DNA of 64,000 bases, taken from positions 54,726,305 through 54,790,304 of the forward strand of contig CM033392.1 of NCBI GenBank assembly GCA_019426215.1. Reading direction: 5' to 3'. The position numbers and the translations under genes were made by a program. Shown here one piece after another: positions 47,200 to 58,100 of the stretch. The DNA is from Buddleja alternifolia (Eukaryota; Streptophyta; Magnoliopsida; Lamiales; Scrophulariaceae). Position 1 is the first letter of the stretch. Each line of letters opens with the position of its first letter. The notes under the pieces are model-generated. The model had not been told where the DNA came from. It saw only the letters and a program-made list of their open reading frames with translations, and ran no database searches.

Positions 47200-48842
47200 T
47201 GATAGGAGTCATTTTTACGTGTTTTTAAGCCCCTTTGCGTTTATGTTTTAGGTTCATTTATCACTTGATTTTGTCACTTGTGCGTTTAATTCGTGCATTA
47301 AGTGATTTCAGGCCTTAAGTGGATACAATTGTAGAAAGGGTGGAAAAATGATGTATAAAACAAGTTTACGCCAAGATGTTTCACACCTCCACGACCAAAC
47401 AAGCAAGAAATAAGCTGGAGTTAGCCAAAATCATGTTTTAGTACCATTTCCGCACACCTGGGCGCCAAATCAGAAACAACCTCCACGTTGGAACGCCATT
47501 TTGATATTTTTAGAGACAGAATTGGATGAAGTGTCCTTCTACAAAGTTTTAGATCTATGTCTTATCTTTACATGGGTACTTGAATCATCCAATTCGGAGA
47601 TCTGTGGAAATGTTTATGAATAAAACACTATCCCTGCGCTGGAAAACACGAAAGTGGCAGCTCATGTTCTTGTTAGGTGGAAAACAAGAGAATGGTAGGT
47701 GCAAATTCTTGGTAGGTGAAAATTTTTGTTAGGTGGAAAACAAGAGAATGGTAGGTGCAAATTCTTGGTAGGTAGAAATTTTTGGTAGGTAGAAATTCTT
47801 GGTAGGAGGAAAGAAAGAGAAGGGTAGTTCAAATTCTTGGTAGGTGGATTTTTGGGTATTTAAAGGGGAGTGGGGAGCTCACTTGAGGACATCAAAAAAT
47901 CATCCTTTGAGAGTGTGAGGACGAAAATTCAGGGGTTTGGGAGAGCATTCTCTTGGTTTTGAGTCATCCTATCATCATACTTAAAGAGCTAAGAAGAGGA
48001 AAAGGAGGGATTCAAGCTTCCAATCAAGAATCGTTCATCAATCCAAAATAGGGAGTTTCTTAGTTTGATATTCATCTTTATCTATGAGTAATTCTATGTT
48101 TTTATTGTTTTCCCAATTTCAATTATGAACTAATTTTTCCTTAACTAGGGCCATGTGAAGGCCAAAGTTATGAGTATATATATATGATATTATTCTTCGT
48201 ATTAATTCTACAATTGCTTTGTGTTTTGATTTTGTGCGTAATTACTTGCATATGTTTGATCGCCATATGTTTGTCATATTGCCTAACTTAATAGTTTGAA
48301 AGAATATAAGTTAGGGTTCAAAGAAATCATCACATCATCCGTAAAAAATAGGGAATTGCCCCTAGAGATAGGTAGAGATTCCCGGGTGCAGTTAGCCGGA
48401 TTTATTCGGGAAAATTCTAGAACTTGAATGCATGATTATTGATTAAATTCTCGGATAGACATATTTAGAGAACTGTCAATTTATCATAGGATTATTACAG
48501 CCGAGACATCGGGTAGTAATTAATTAAGAAATTTTCACCAAAGCAATAGTAGTCTAATAATACGAAGAATAGTTCATATTTATATTAACAAGTAAATTTG
48601 GTTGAAGCATGTGCCTTAGTTGTTTTATCTCATAAGAATCTAAATCTATTTGCTAAGTCTCGTTTTTACATTTTTATTGTAAATTAATCACAATCTTTTA
48701 ATTCAATTTTAATTGCTTTTAAATTCCTAGCTTTAAATAATCTTGTCTCTATGGGATCGATAACTCGGACTTAAAGTCCACTTTATTACTACACACGACC
48801 AGTCCACTTGTTGTTTAATACACGTAAGGATTTTTCGTGTCA
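47200..48842 (+). repeat. 3' LTR of Athila element
   Basis: 1,643 bp, the same length as the 5' LTR. The third copy at 60387-62034 shares its private variants (for example CGTTCATC and CCCTTTGCGT), not those of the 5' LTR. Confidence 0.92.
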
Positions 48843-48847
48843 GACAA

Positions 48848-49268
48848 CAACAAATATTAAAGGTGGCGGCGACGGCGGCTCCAAGTCCTCGTTTTCAAAG
48901 GGTGAGTGGTGGCAATTAACAAAACTAAAAACGGCGGCGGCTAAGTGCGGCGCCAGCGACCAAAAAGAGAAGGCGGCGACATAAAATAATAAGACGGGGC
49001 TCCAAGTCCTCGTTTTCCAAAGGTGAGCGGCGGAGACATAAAATAAAAAAGAAAAAGAAGAAAAAACGAGATAAGCGAGAAGACGCTGGCGGCGGCGACG
49101 ACCAAGAAAGAGGGCGGCGGTTGAGGCCATAGGAGAAAGAAGGGGAAAAAAATTAGATAAAGAAAAAGTAAACTATATAAGGGGCGCCGGACGGGGACAA
49201 CAACTTGAGGATGGCAGCGGAAGCGAGAGATCGAGAGACCATGGCTCGAAGCCATGGCTCTGATACCA
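48848..49268 (-). other. internal region of TRIM-like element with PBS and repeated GGCGGC blocks
   Basis: The complement begins with a perfect TGGTATCAGAGC PBS (49257-49268), next to the 5' LTR 49269-49454. The rest is GGCGGC-rich and carries an imperfect direct repeat of about 120 bp, marked by CTCCAAGTCCTCGTTTTC at about 48,880 and about 49,000. An ORF of 104 codons on the complement (48941-49255) is very hydrophobic and low in complexity. I do not call it a gene. Confidence 0.7.
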
Positions 49269-49454
49269 TGTTAGATTAGAGAAAACCCCGTAGGGAACTT
49301 GTATTACTGAATAACATATTTATAGAGATACATGTACTTGGTAAACAAGAAACCCTAACTATAAACAAGGAAAAGATAAATACAAGGAAACATAAAGAAA
49401 TCTAAATTAACATAAATACTAGAAAAATATGGAAAGATATTATATTATCTAACA

Positions 49455-50329
49455 CAACCCAACACAAGTTTTGTCTTTCCCATCTTTTAGTGCGTGTCAA
49501 ATATCAACCCAATCCATTATCATTGTTGCTGAAAGCGGAGACTTTTATTCCAGGTACAAAGTTTCTGTGTTCGTTTGGCTACTTGTCTTACTTATCCTAA
49601 CAGTGACACACACACACACACTGTGTCTGTGTATGTATTGTATTGTATGCGTAATGCGTATCTATTCTTTCCCAGAAACCAAGGTTATGAACGATCAGCC
49701 ACCAGTATAATTTTAGTGAGTGATTCCTGTTAAGTTCAGATTGTTCTTGTTTCATTGACTAATCACATGATCGATCTAGGCTAATGCATGATTTTATTGC
49801 CTAAAGTAATCACATGATCATAGACTTTAATTTCAACAGTGACGATGATCTGTATATATATATATGGAAATTTCTCCACAAAGTAGGCTTTTATTAGACC
49901 ACTTCATTCTCACTAGAATTCTTCATCTGAAGAATATAACATAATTAATATATCTTTTACTGCAAAAACAAGTATTATTATTAACTTACTTGCTCTGTTT
50001 TCATGTATTGGTGTTCTCACTCTCACTCTCTCTCAGAAGGATGGAGAATGGTTTCATTATTAACTACTTACTTATGTTGGTCAAACTTTGTTCTATCTCA
50101 GTCACTTATAAAATTTTAAACCATTCCTTATTGTATTTATTTATTTATTAATGTCTTTTTTCTCCTTCGAGTCTCCAAACTTATGGACGAGTCTATACTC
50201 GTGTCCTGTGGGATAAGTTCTGCTCCGATCTCAAGTGTTCCAGATTTGGGTAAGCTTATTATCTCTATATTGTTAACTCATTTATTACTTTCTAAAATGT
50301 GAAATTTTACTTCCTTCTTTTTTGTAGAA
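49455..50329. other. non-transposon flank, no firm gene
   Basis: Holds a (CA)n run with GTGT/GTATT continuation (49,606-49,650) and a CTCTCACTCTC run near 50,020. The first exon of the pseudogene at 50,330 may have leader sequence here (GT-AG around GGGTAAGC and TTTTTGTAG). This stretch is repeated at 62,651-63,524. Confidence 0.5.
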
Positions 50330-51768
50330 ATGGCCACCCGTCGCGCTCGTCTCGGTGCTCTTAGGGCAGAAGAAGAAGGTAGGTCTCCCACTCTTGCATC
50401 ATTACGAGGCAAACAACCCATGGACGAGCCTTCTTTTCCACCATCCAGGGAAATGATCGAGGGATTAGCCTCCGGTTCTCGTGGCGTTAACCTCACTACT
50501 CCCGTCACTTAGCCACTTGAACTTCCTGCTCCTCGTTCAACAGAAAAGACTCTGGCTATCAATGAACCAATACTTGCATATGACAACACAGGTGAAAAGG
50601 AGCCCAAAATGGATCCCTCCGTGGTCCCAGGTTCACAATGACCACCCCGATCAGACCTAACTCGTCAGAAACATCGAAGAGAGTCATCTTCGAAAGAGGA
50701 ACGAGTCCTTCCTGGAACTCGTCCAGAATTTGTAGCTATAGTGGATAAACTGGAGTCCCTTTCTTTGAAGGACTACCGAACCTACCGCATAGCAAGTTGT
50801 TGCGAAGAAAAGCCGAATGCAGAGCCTATTGTCCCCGATTGAAGAATCTATCCAGATAGCTCCGTTCTATTTGGGCCCCAGGGAATGAGTGTAGCTCATG
50901 AGATGTATAAGAACACATTACTGCCCCGGGACAAGACTATTTTGATTGAACAGTCGTATGCTACTGTAGAGAAGATGCTGGTTGGGCATTTAATGAAGGT
51001 ATGACTCGTACATACTCAACTCGTTCGTTAGATAATTTTTTTTATATATATATAACATGTTTCAACTCGTATATAGGCAGCAATGTGTGCACACAACCTT
51101 GCCCTATGCTGTGCAGGTTTTAAGGAAGAAAAGGCGGTTGTCATTGCTCAATCGGCCGAAATGATTGCCAGTCACACTGCTGAAAAAGAGGCCTTTCAGG
51201 CCATGAAAAAAGAATTGCTAGAAACGAGCAGGCAGATGATGGCTGATAGAGAGAATTGTCAACGATCTTTAGCATCTCTTCACGAGGCAAACGACCGACT
51301 GAAGGGAGATTACAACCAGTTTTCAACTCGTGTTGAAAGACTGGAAAAAGAGAGGAACGAGGCATATGAGATGGGAAAAGTAGATGGAAGGAATGAGTTC
51401 ACTGCTTCTCAGCAGTATGCTAACTCTTTAGCTGAGAGCCGCTTCAGGGGGCGCGCGATTTCATGAACTCGACTATCTTCGATTGCCTTCTGCTCTCCAA
51501 GGCCCTAAAGGACGAGAAGGATGGATTCTACAAATGCATCGATTATGGCACCCGTCTGGTAGCTTTCAGGGAAGATTTTGATATAAGCTGCCTAGAAGAG
51601 TGTGACAATCGCAAGCTGCTTCGTGATTCGTTCTTTGCTGACGATTCAGACATCGAACCTATCGAATTTCCAGAATTTTTCCCTTTGGCCCCGTGGTATG
51701 TTCCTCCTACAAACTCAGCTCAATTATCAAACCAAGGAGCCGAGGACGATGCTGCTGTTGACCCTTGA
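50330..51768 (+). pseudogene. broken coiled-coil gene, possibly transposon-associated
   Basis: From ATG 50330 one frame runs to 50,999 with stops at 50510-50512, about 50,639 and about 50,839. The last part (SVAHEMYKNTLLPRDKTILIE ...) ends at a good donor (AAG|GTATGA). An acceptor at 51075-51076 (ATATAG|GC) opens a second exon with long heptad-like stretches (SRQMMADRENCQRSLASLHE, VERLEKERNEAYEMG). A frame change near 51,450 leads to an acidic tail ending at 51768. I recognise the style (PRDK, VEKMLVGHLMK, then coiled coil) from hypothetical proteins that occur with plant gypsy-type transposons, but not a defined function. A second, 5'-only copy lies at 63,525-63,578. Confidence 0.55.
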
Positions 51769-52172
51769 TTTGTTCTTATCTGTATGTTTATCTTTTGAGC
51801 CGTGTGTGGCTTTTAAACAACTAATTTTTACATTTTTGTTTTATGAAACAATGGTAGTATTTTGCTTTTTATCGTCTTTACTTCATACGACGATTTGTGA
51901 TATCCGTTCTGGGTTTCTCATTTTTATGAAATAATGTCAATGATTGCTTTTTATCATCTAAGCTTGTTTGTTTATACATTTCATCTTGAAATCATATATT
52001 TTGAGACATTGAACTCATTTCTGTTTTTTGTCCAAACTTTCCATCAGTCTTCACCTCTTCGTTTGACACCTCGAATCTACTGGGTTCATACTTCTTCTTC
52101 TTTGATCGTTATTACAAGGGCGTCATTACGACGTTCATAGTCTCAACGATAATTATCGTTTTTGTAATATTG
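51769..52172. other. spacer, no gene
   Basis: AT-rich. It ends with a small palindrome (CGATAATTATCG at about 52,147) just before the minisatellite. No coding signal. Confidence 0.5.
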
Positions 52173-52509
52173 CTGGGCTGCTCGTAATTACGGGTCCGAC
52201 GTTTCTTTCATTTGCTGGGCTGCTCGTAATTACGAGTCTGACGCTTCTTTCATTTGCTGGGCTTCTCGTAATTACGAGTCTGACGCTTCTTTCATTTACT
52301 GGGCTGCTCGTGATTACGAGTCTGACGCTGCTTTCATTTGCTGGGCTGCTCATAATTACGAGTCTGACTATCCCTTTCATTTGATGGGCTGCTCGTGATT
52401 ACGAGTCTGACGATCGCTTCATTTGTTGGGTTGCTCGTGATTACGAGTCTGACAATGCTTTCATTTGATGGGCTGCTCGTGATTACTAGTCTGACGATCC
52501 CTTCATTTG
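52173..52509. repeat. 42-bp minisatellite, eight units
   Basis: Eight successive units, each starting (C/A/T)TGGG(C/T)T and ending TTTCATTTG, cover 337 bp; seven are 42 bp and the fifth is 43. Most units contain CTCGTAATTACGAG or its G variant, a 14-bp palindrome. Since 42 is a multiple of three the array is open on both strands (14-residue repeats such as RLVITSSPAN on the complement). I see no sign that this is a real protein. Confidence 0.95.
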
Positions 52510-53230
52510 CTCGTTCCTCCTTCAACATGCAGATCACCAACCACCTTGATCCAACTTTCCCTCCACCTGAACCAAACGCGTCTTCATATTGCCAACCTTC
52601 ATTCCTAATAACAAGGGTCGACAACTTCAAAGTAGTTTCCCACAAACGGCGTCAACTGATCTAACTCAAATCTATCAGTCTGGAAGGATTCGAACCCTAC
52701 CACGATTATGCTAATGAAGATTATAGACTGCACTCAATGATAATTAAACTACCTACGTACGTAATTAGGATCAAGCCAATGTATTTCTATATTTAGGTGA
52801 ATAACCAGGGTCGTACTCGAGGAACGATTCTAACTTCCAAATTTATATGTATATAGGAACATATTTCTCAGTCTATAGACTCGTTACTGAAGGAGATACG
52901 AGGCTAATTCTTGGGAGAATATTTTAGAGATTCCCCCCCCCCCCAATAAATGTTATGAGGGGGTATTTATAGCACACCCTCAGTATCAATGGTTGTTGGG
53001 CATCTGTAGGATGCCAATAAGTGGCACCAATGGACGGTGGATACTCGTACATGTGGGGTCGAGTTAAGGAACGACCCGACCTGATACTGTTACTTAGCGC
53101 GGACCTAGTCTAGTAATTCGGTTTCTCGGCTTCTGTTGGGCCTATGTTCTTAATTCAACTCCTAATGGGCTTCATATCTTATTCTACTATATCAGGTACC
53201 CAATCACCCTTTTCAATGAGCTATTTGTAA
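52510..53230. repeat. LTR-like fragment
   Basis: Contains CCCCCCCCCCAATAAATG near 52,935, GGGGGTATTTATAGCACACCC (TATA-like) and GC-rich text resembling an LTR promoter region. There is no ORF, and no paired copy is found in this window. Confidence 0.35.
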
Positions 53231-54000
53231 CTCAAGATATACCTAAGAGGGGTTGAATTAGGTTATTAAAAATTGTGCTAAAATTCAAAGCGGAATCAAT
53301 AAGTACCAAAAGGTAAAACTGAAAAATACTTATATTGAAATAACGATTGGAACTTTGAAGTTCCAGAACAAGATCCAAATGAAAACTTAATACAGAACAA
53401 AATGAAAAAGATAAATGCTGAAAGATTTCAGACACTACAAATATTAACAGGACAAAACACACTTGATTTGAAGAAGTGAGCTTTGCTCCACTATACCCTA
53501 GGAACAAAAGGGCAGGACTCCGTTAGAAGACATTATAGTCAGGTCCGCCCCTCCGGAGGTTCGCCCTATCCCGACCTGTCCAGATACAACATTCTATATA
53601 AGGCAAGCCTGGAGACAAGGGTCAGAGAAGGATCAATCAGGGGATGCACTTACCATATCCGGACTTGCGGAGATCACTCTAACCGACCTGCCAATTATAC
53701 CATAAAAGAGATGGCTCAAGATGGAAGGATTAAGATTTATTCTACTTTCCATTGTACATTTAGGAATAGTTGACTTACCTTATTAGTCACCCTCTCATAA
53801 ACATGTATATATATCAACTCCAAACACTAATAAAGGATCGACTCTTTTACCCCGTGGACATAGGTCATATTATTGGCCGAACCACGTAAATATCTCGTGT
53901 TCTTTACTTATAATTCGTGCTTTATATCGTATTTTCATATCATATATCGCATATTATCATTGGTGTGCTTCCCACACACATCACGTCCTATCTTTTCTGC
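53231..54000. repeat. mosaic of LTR fragments
   Basis: 53,240-53,500 begins with AGAGGGGTTGAATTAGG, like the start of the repeat at 26,915. 53,500-53,960 has promoter-like TATATAAGG and ends in CATTGGTGTGCTTCCCACAC, resembling a gypsy LTR end. Neither has a partner or TSD that I can find. Confidence 0.35.
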
Positions 54001-54253
54001 ATGATTTTTCTTTGTTAGATTAATTAATGAAATCCTTGATTTTTTATTGTTTTACTTCTTAATTACTTGATCAATTTGAAGATTGTGAAAAGACGTGTCC
54101 ATGTGTCAAATAGAAACCCTTGAGAAATTGCTGTAAAGAAATTAACGTGCTGTTCACGTGCTAATTCGGAACGAATGAAATCACTGAAATAATTATATCT
54201 AAAACCCCCTTGCGTATATGGTGATTTAAAGAACAAAGGTATTAAAAACAGAT

Positions 54254-54346
54254 TTACAACACTCGCGAAAAAGTGAACGAAACCACTATAGTTACTACAA
54301 GAACAACTTGAAACAAAGATAAAAGAAAAACTGTGAAAGAATCCAT
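54254..54346 (-). CDS. short hydrophobic peptide ORF (30 aa), unknown
   Basis: The complement ATG at 54344-54346 opens MDSFTVFLLSLFQVVLVVTI and stops after 30 codons at 54254-54256. It has a strongly hydrophobic core, like a signal peptide or single membrane segment. A TATA-like TTATATAAG lies about 235 bp upstream (54577-54586), followed by a CT-rich leader. I do not recognise a family. It could be the first exon of a lost gene or a chance ORF. Confidence 0.2.
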   Translation of the reverse strand: MDSFTVFLLSLFQVVLVVTIVVSFTFSRVL

Positions 54347-54576
54347 GAGAACACAGATCGACAGAGTGGAAGCGGAAGCTAAACAACACCTTCACATCAA
54401 GAAATTAAGAGATGCAACGAACGTACAAGTAGCGACAGAGCAAGAATACTTATTATTAGGAAGAAGAAAGAAAGGTAGAAATCAGGCGACAGAAGAGATT
54501 GAGAGAGAATGTAGCACCAATAGGGAGAGAATTTTCGGGTGTCTGCTGAATGAATGAGGAGATTAGGTTTTGGTGT

Positions 54577-54586
54577 CTTATATAAC
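54577..54586 (-). promoter_or_regulatory. candidate TATA box
   Basis: The complement reads GTTATATAAG, with a pyrimidine-rich leader (TCTCTCCCTATTGG) about 35-60 bp downstream. It is the only promoter-like signal for the minus-strand peptide ORF. Prediction by pattern alone. Confidence 0.3.
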
Positions 54587-54726
54587 GTAGAGATCTAGAG
54601 ATACTTCCAAATACTTTTGTTTCCTGGATAGTTAGTTAATTTCATCTTTTGCAAGTTTTGTTTCCTAAATAAAATCTATCTATTGCATGCAAATTTGATA
54701 TGTGGACTTTTGAAGAGTATGCAAAT

Positions 54727-55358
54727 TGATGTGTTTGAGTTTCACACCAATAATATTTATATTAATATATGGGATAATATGAATGTTATGATGAGATATG
54801 ACGATAATATAAGTGCGATAATGTAAATAACACAAGATTTAACGTGGTTCGGTCAAATATGACCTACGTCCACGGGGGCGTAAAGTTCGTCTCCTTTATT
54901 TCTCTATAGTATGTATTATTTTTACAATGGATCCCCTCCTCATTCATCCTCTAAAATGACTATTTATACAAGTTATAGATAATCTTCAATATGGTAAATG
55001 AATAATGCTTGGTCTTCTTTCCTTAATTACTTTATGTAATTAAGGTTAATTATAATCTTCTTAATTAGGCTAAATCCAATTAAGGAATTAGGCCTAATTA
55101 ATCAGATCTGGGGCTTAATTTCCTCCTCTTGCTATGGAAAGTCTTTGACTTTAATTAGATCTTGTCTCCAGTCTTGCCATATATAGATTTGCCTTATTCC
55201 CGCAGGTCCAGGTTGGCAGGTTTTCCAGGTCTTCTAGGTCTTCCAGCTCAGGTTGGATATCTTCTAGAAAGGATCCAACTCTGGCTTCTTAATGGGTTTT
55301 AGTCCATTAAGTCTTGGGTTTGTCAGCTTGGCCCAAAGTCCAATTTCCACCTACATCA
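54727..55358 (-). repeat. 3' LTR of the minus-strand gypsy element
   Basis: 632 bp with inverted ends TGATGT and ACATCA. Just outside, GTCCCCCCAACTC (55,361-55,374) is a polypurine tract on the complement, which sets the orientation. It includes ACGTGGTTCGGTCAAAT and CCTACGTCCACGGGG, words common in plant LTRs. Confidence 0.65.
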
Positions 55359-56774
55359 ATAGTCCCCCCAACTCAGCAGTTTGACTTGTCAAACTGTGAG
55401 AGTTGAGAAGAAAAAATATTGGACAAGCTGATCAAGCTGCAGAACTGCATGAAACGCCAAGTTGTTCAGCTGAAATGACCTCCATAGAAGGGTTAGGAAA
55501 CCCTAATGTTGATTTGATAAAAAAGGGCTTGACGGTTGAGCTTCCCCATGCTCCGCAGGCTATTGATGGCTCCTAAGAGCTCATGCTTCATCATTACGCT
55601 GGCCTTGTGTGTTGCCATAACTGCTTCTCCTTTTAGCGTACGGATCTGGGCCACGTGTAGGGCTAATTTCTATGAAGGGTATGCTGACAATGCTGCAAAG
55701 CTACCCAAGCTGCAAAGCTTCCAATTTCTCTAGATGGGTTTAGAAAATCCTAGTCTTTTTTTGTCTTTTTCCACTCCTCTCCTCTTTTTAGTGATTAAAA
55801 CTCGAAACTCTATTCTTCCGCTGAACCTACAAATTTGGCTTTTCCAGGAATCTTAGCCATGGCAAAAAAGATTCATTTGATTCGTCGGACAAGGGTCTGC
55901 CAGTTGCTTTAGTAGTGGCACCACTTGTTGTACTGGAGGTGAACCCTCCTTCTTTCTCCTACTGGTTCTCCGACAAATCTGCAGCCACTAGTGGTGCAGC
56001 CTCCAACTACTATTTCACCCTGTTTAGGTCATATGGTTCCAACTCGTCCAGGTTGTGACCTAGCACGAGTTAGAAAAAAGGTCGATTACTCCAAAGGCTT
56101 CTTTAGAAGTTTCTCCTCTTGGGTCTTTTTCAATCTTTAGATCTTCCAGCTTTGAGGGCTTGGCCTCGAGCCCCAAGTACTCCTCAAACACTTGTGCTGA
56201 AAAACAAGAATCCAGCTATGTAGCAGGGATTTGTGAAAAGTATGGCTAACTTTCTCGATCGCACCACTCAACGCCTACTTAAGAGGTTATTGAGTCATCC
56301 TTGAACAAGGCCCCCAAATGTGTATATTCTGGTTGCCTCCTTTTACTTTGTTGTCTTCTTCCTTTTATGGATCAGATAACAACGCTCCTGCAAGCCTTTT
56401 AGCTTTGCTATGAGTTTTTAATGGATGAAATCCGGTCCAGGCGAGATTTTTCAGTTTAGAGTGGAAATCCATAGGGATTTAATCCACTTGTTCTTGTAAT
56501 TATGGTCTTCACCTCATGATCTTGCAATCCTTCATTGCTGATAGCCCCATTCTACACGAGTTGGGCTGGATCTTCTGGGCTTCGCCAGTAGGGATGGAAC
56601 TTCTAGATTACCCCACCTGGGCTGGAACTTTAGGATGGCCCCATCTGGGCTAGAACTTCCAGTGAAGTAGCTTAGCTGGAACACCAGCTATCTCTGCCTT
56701 GTTGAATAGGTTTTAGCTTTTCATTATCCGCTAGCTTTGGAGCTCAACTGACTTCTTTCTTTGTGTAGCTAAGT
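55359..56774. other. internal gypsy sequence without pol
   Basis: No RT, RNase H or integrase motif on either strand. The ORF at 55,536-55,733 is short and unrecognised. Confidence 0.45.
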
Positions 56775-58100
56775 TTAGGTCGTAGCGTAGAAATATCTAT
56801 GCAATAAAGCATAGTTCCAAAAGGTGTACAAATGGTATTCTAGATCAGTGGTACCATCATGTGGTGTGATGGAACGACTTCTTAAATCTTGGGGTAATTC
56901 TTCCTTCATGATAGATTCCATGAATGGGATCCCTTGATATAGTTGGATCTCCTCTTCTAAAATGAGCTCCATCTTTTCTTACTTTTCTTTATATTCTATG
57001 TTCATTTTAGAGTCTTCCCACAGAGATTGGGTAGACTCATAATTGTTGACCTCGTCTTTAAGGCATTCGCCTCTTCCTGCCCAGCCTGGCGGCTGACCTC
57101 CTGGAGGTTTTCTTTCATAGGTGCGTTGATGATGCAACCCCTTCTCGCGTACATGTTCTTTTTGCGGCTTAGGTTGAAGAAACCAACCTTCTCGATCTTC
57201 CTCTTCTTCTAACTCCATTCAACACTTGCGGCGGCTCTTTGGAGCTGGATACTGTCTTTCGTGGCTTACGTTCATCTTCCCTTCTTTCTTGCTCCAAGTA
57301 TTCCATACTTTCGGCTCCTCTAAAGGAATTGTCCTCTAGGGTGATCTCATGATCACCTCTACTATCCTCTTTTCCCGCGTTAGATGTCCCCTTCGGAGGT
57401 GGGGGCACCAAATCTCCATCTCCTTTCTTCAATTCTTACACAGCTTGGTAGGTCCACCTACCATCTCTTTAAGCTGATCCATGATCAGCTTGAGAGTTGA
57501 CTCCTGTCGTGAGGACATTTCTTTCCCGCCAACCTGCATCCTGTGATCCCAGATGCATCTTTTTCAGCTCCGTCAAAATACCCACCTCTGGCTGATCCAA
57601 CTTTTTCTTTTTTTCAGGGTCTTCTTGACGAGAATGGGTTGACTCATTATTGATGGCCTCGTCTTTGAGACCCTTGCCTTTTCCTAAACAGCCTTTGGAT
57701 GATGTCCCTAGAGGTCTTCCTTCTCAGGTGTGCTATTGTGTCGGCGTTGCATTTGGTAATGCAACTCTTCCTCATTGCTTTTGCCTGGATATCTTCCTTT
57801 TCGGGTACGACATTATGCTGTTGTCGCACTTGGTGAGGGGGCTCCTTTCCAAGATGCCGCTGCGCTACTTCTACATTTCAGGTTGGGGCACCCAACCTTC
57901 TTGCTCTTGATCCCTTCTAGACCCAGACGGCGCATCTGGCGTCCCTCGGGAGCTTGATATTTTTTCTGCGGTTCGTTCTCCTTCTTCTCTCCTTCTTGTT
58001 CTAAGTATTTTCTTCTTCTGGAGTGATCTCATGACCACTCCTAGCATAATCGTCTCCAGCTTTGGGTATCTCCTTCAGGGCAAGTACACCAGATCTTCCG
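56775..58100 (-). pseudogene. degenerate gag, N-terminal part duplicated in tandem
   Basis: On the complement, 56775-56972 reads PFMESIMKEELPQDLRS and then PHDGTTDLEYHL ... YALLHRY, the conserved start of a Ty3/gypsy Gag domain. Upstream, 56,979-57,432 and 57,640-58,100 are diverged copies of the same charged, Gln- and Arg-rich N-terminal region. Both have ACTCATAATTGTTGACCTCG-like and TGATCTCATGA-like words in the same order. Frames are interrupted; no complete Gag can be read. Confidence 0.6.

Larger units (their letters stand above)
38390..48842 (+). mobile_element. Athila-type Ty3/gypsy retrotransposon (10.45 kb), nested
   Basis: LTRs of 1,643 bp each, TSD GACAA (38385-38389 and 48843-48847), PBS, gag-protease-RT-RNase H-integrase in gypsy order, then a noncoding 3' region and polypurine tract. 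I count roughly twenty differences between the LTRs (about 99% identity), so insertion is recent. Coding capacity is broken by one frameshift, two in-frame stops and a probable late frame change. It inserted into the TRIM-like element. Confidence 0.93.
38119..49454 (-). mobile_element. TRIM-like miniature copia-type element, split by a nested Athila element
   Basis: LTRs of 186 bp (38119-38304 and 49269-49454), both TGTTAG...TAACA, are flanked by CAACC at 38114-38118 and 49455-49459. With the nested element (38390-48842) and one GACAA copy removed, the internal region is only about 0.5 kb and the whole element about 0.9 kb. A PBS and a short polypurine tract are present but no retroviral-type proteins. 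That fits terminal-repeat retrotransposons in miniature (TRIM) or another deletion derivative. Confidence 0.8.

Noticed and set aside
48941..49255. 104-codon hydrophobic ORF on the minus strand (copy at 62,133-62,447)
   Set aside because: It lies in the low-complexity interior of the TRIM-like element and its composition follows GGCGGC and T-rich runs; no domain is seen.
52153..52645. CRISPR-like array or repeat protein at the 42-bp repeats
   Set aside because: Units are contiguous without unique spacers and this is plant nuclear DNA; the repeated peptide follows from the unit being a multiple of three.
52675..52750. tRNA gene on the minus strand (GGTTCGAATCC box)
   Set aside because: The B-box-like word is present, but acceptor, D and anticodon stems do not form and the ends do not pair.
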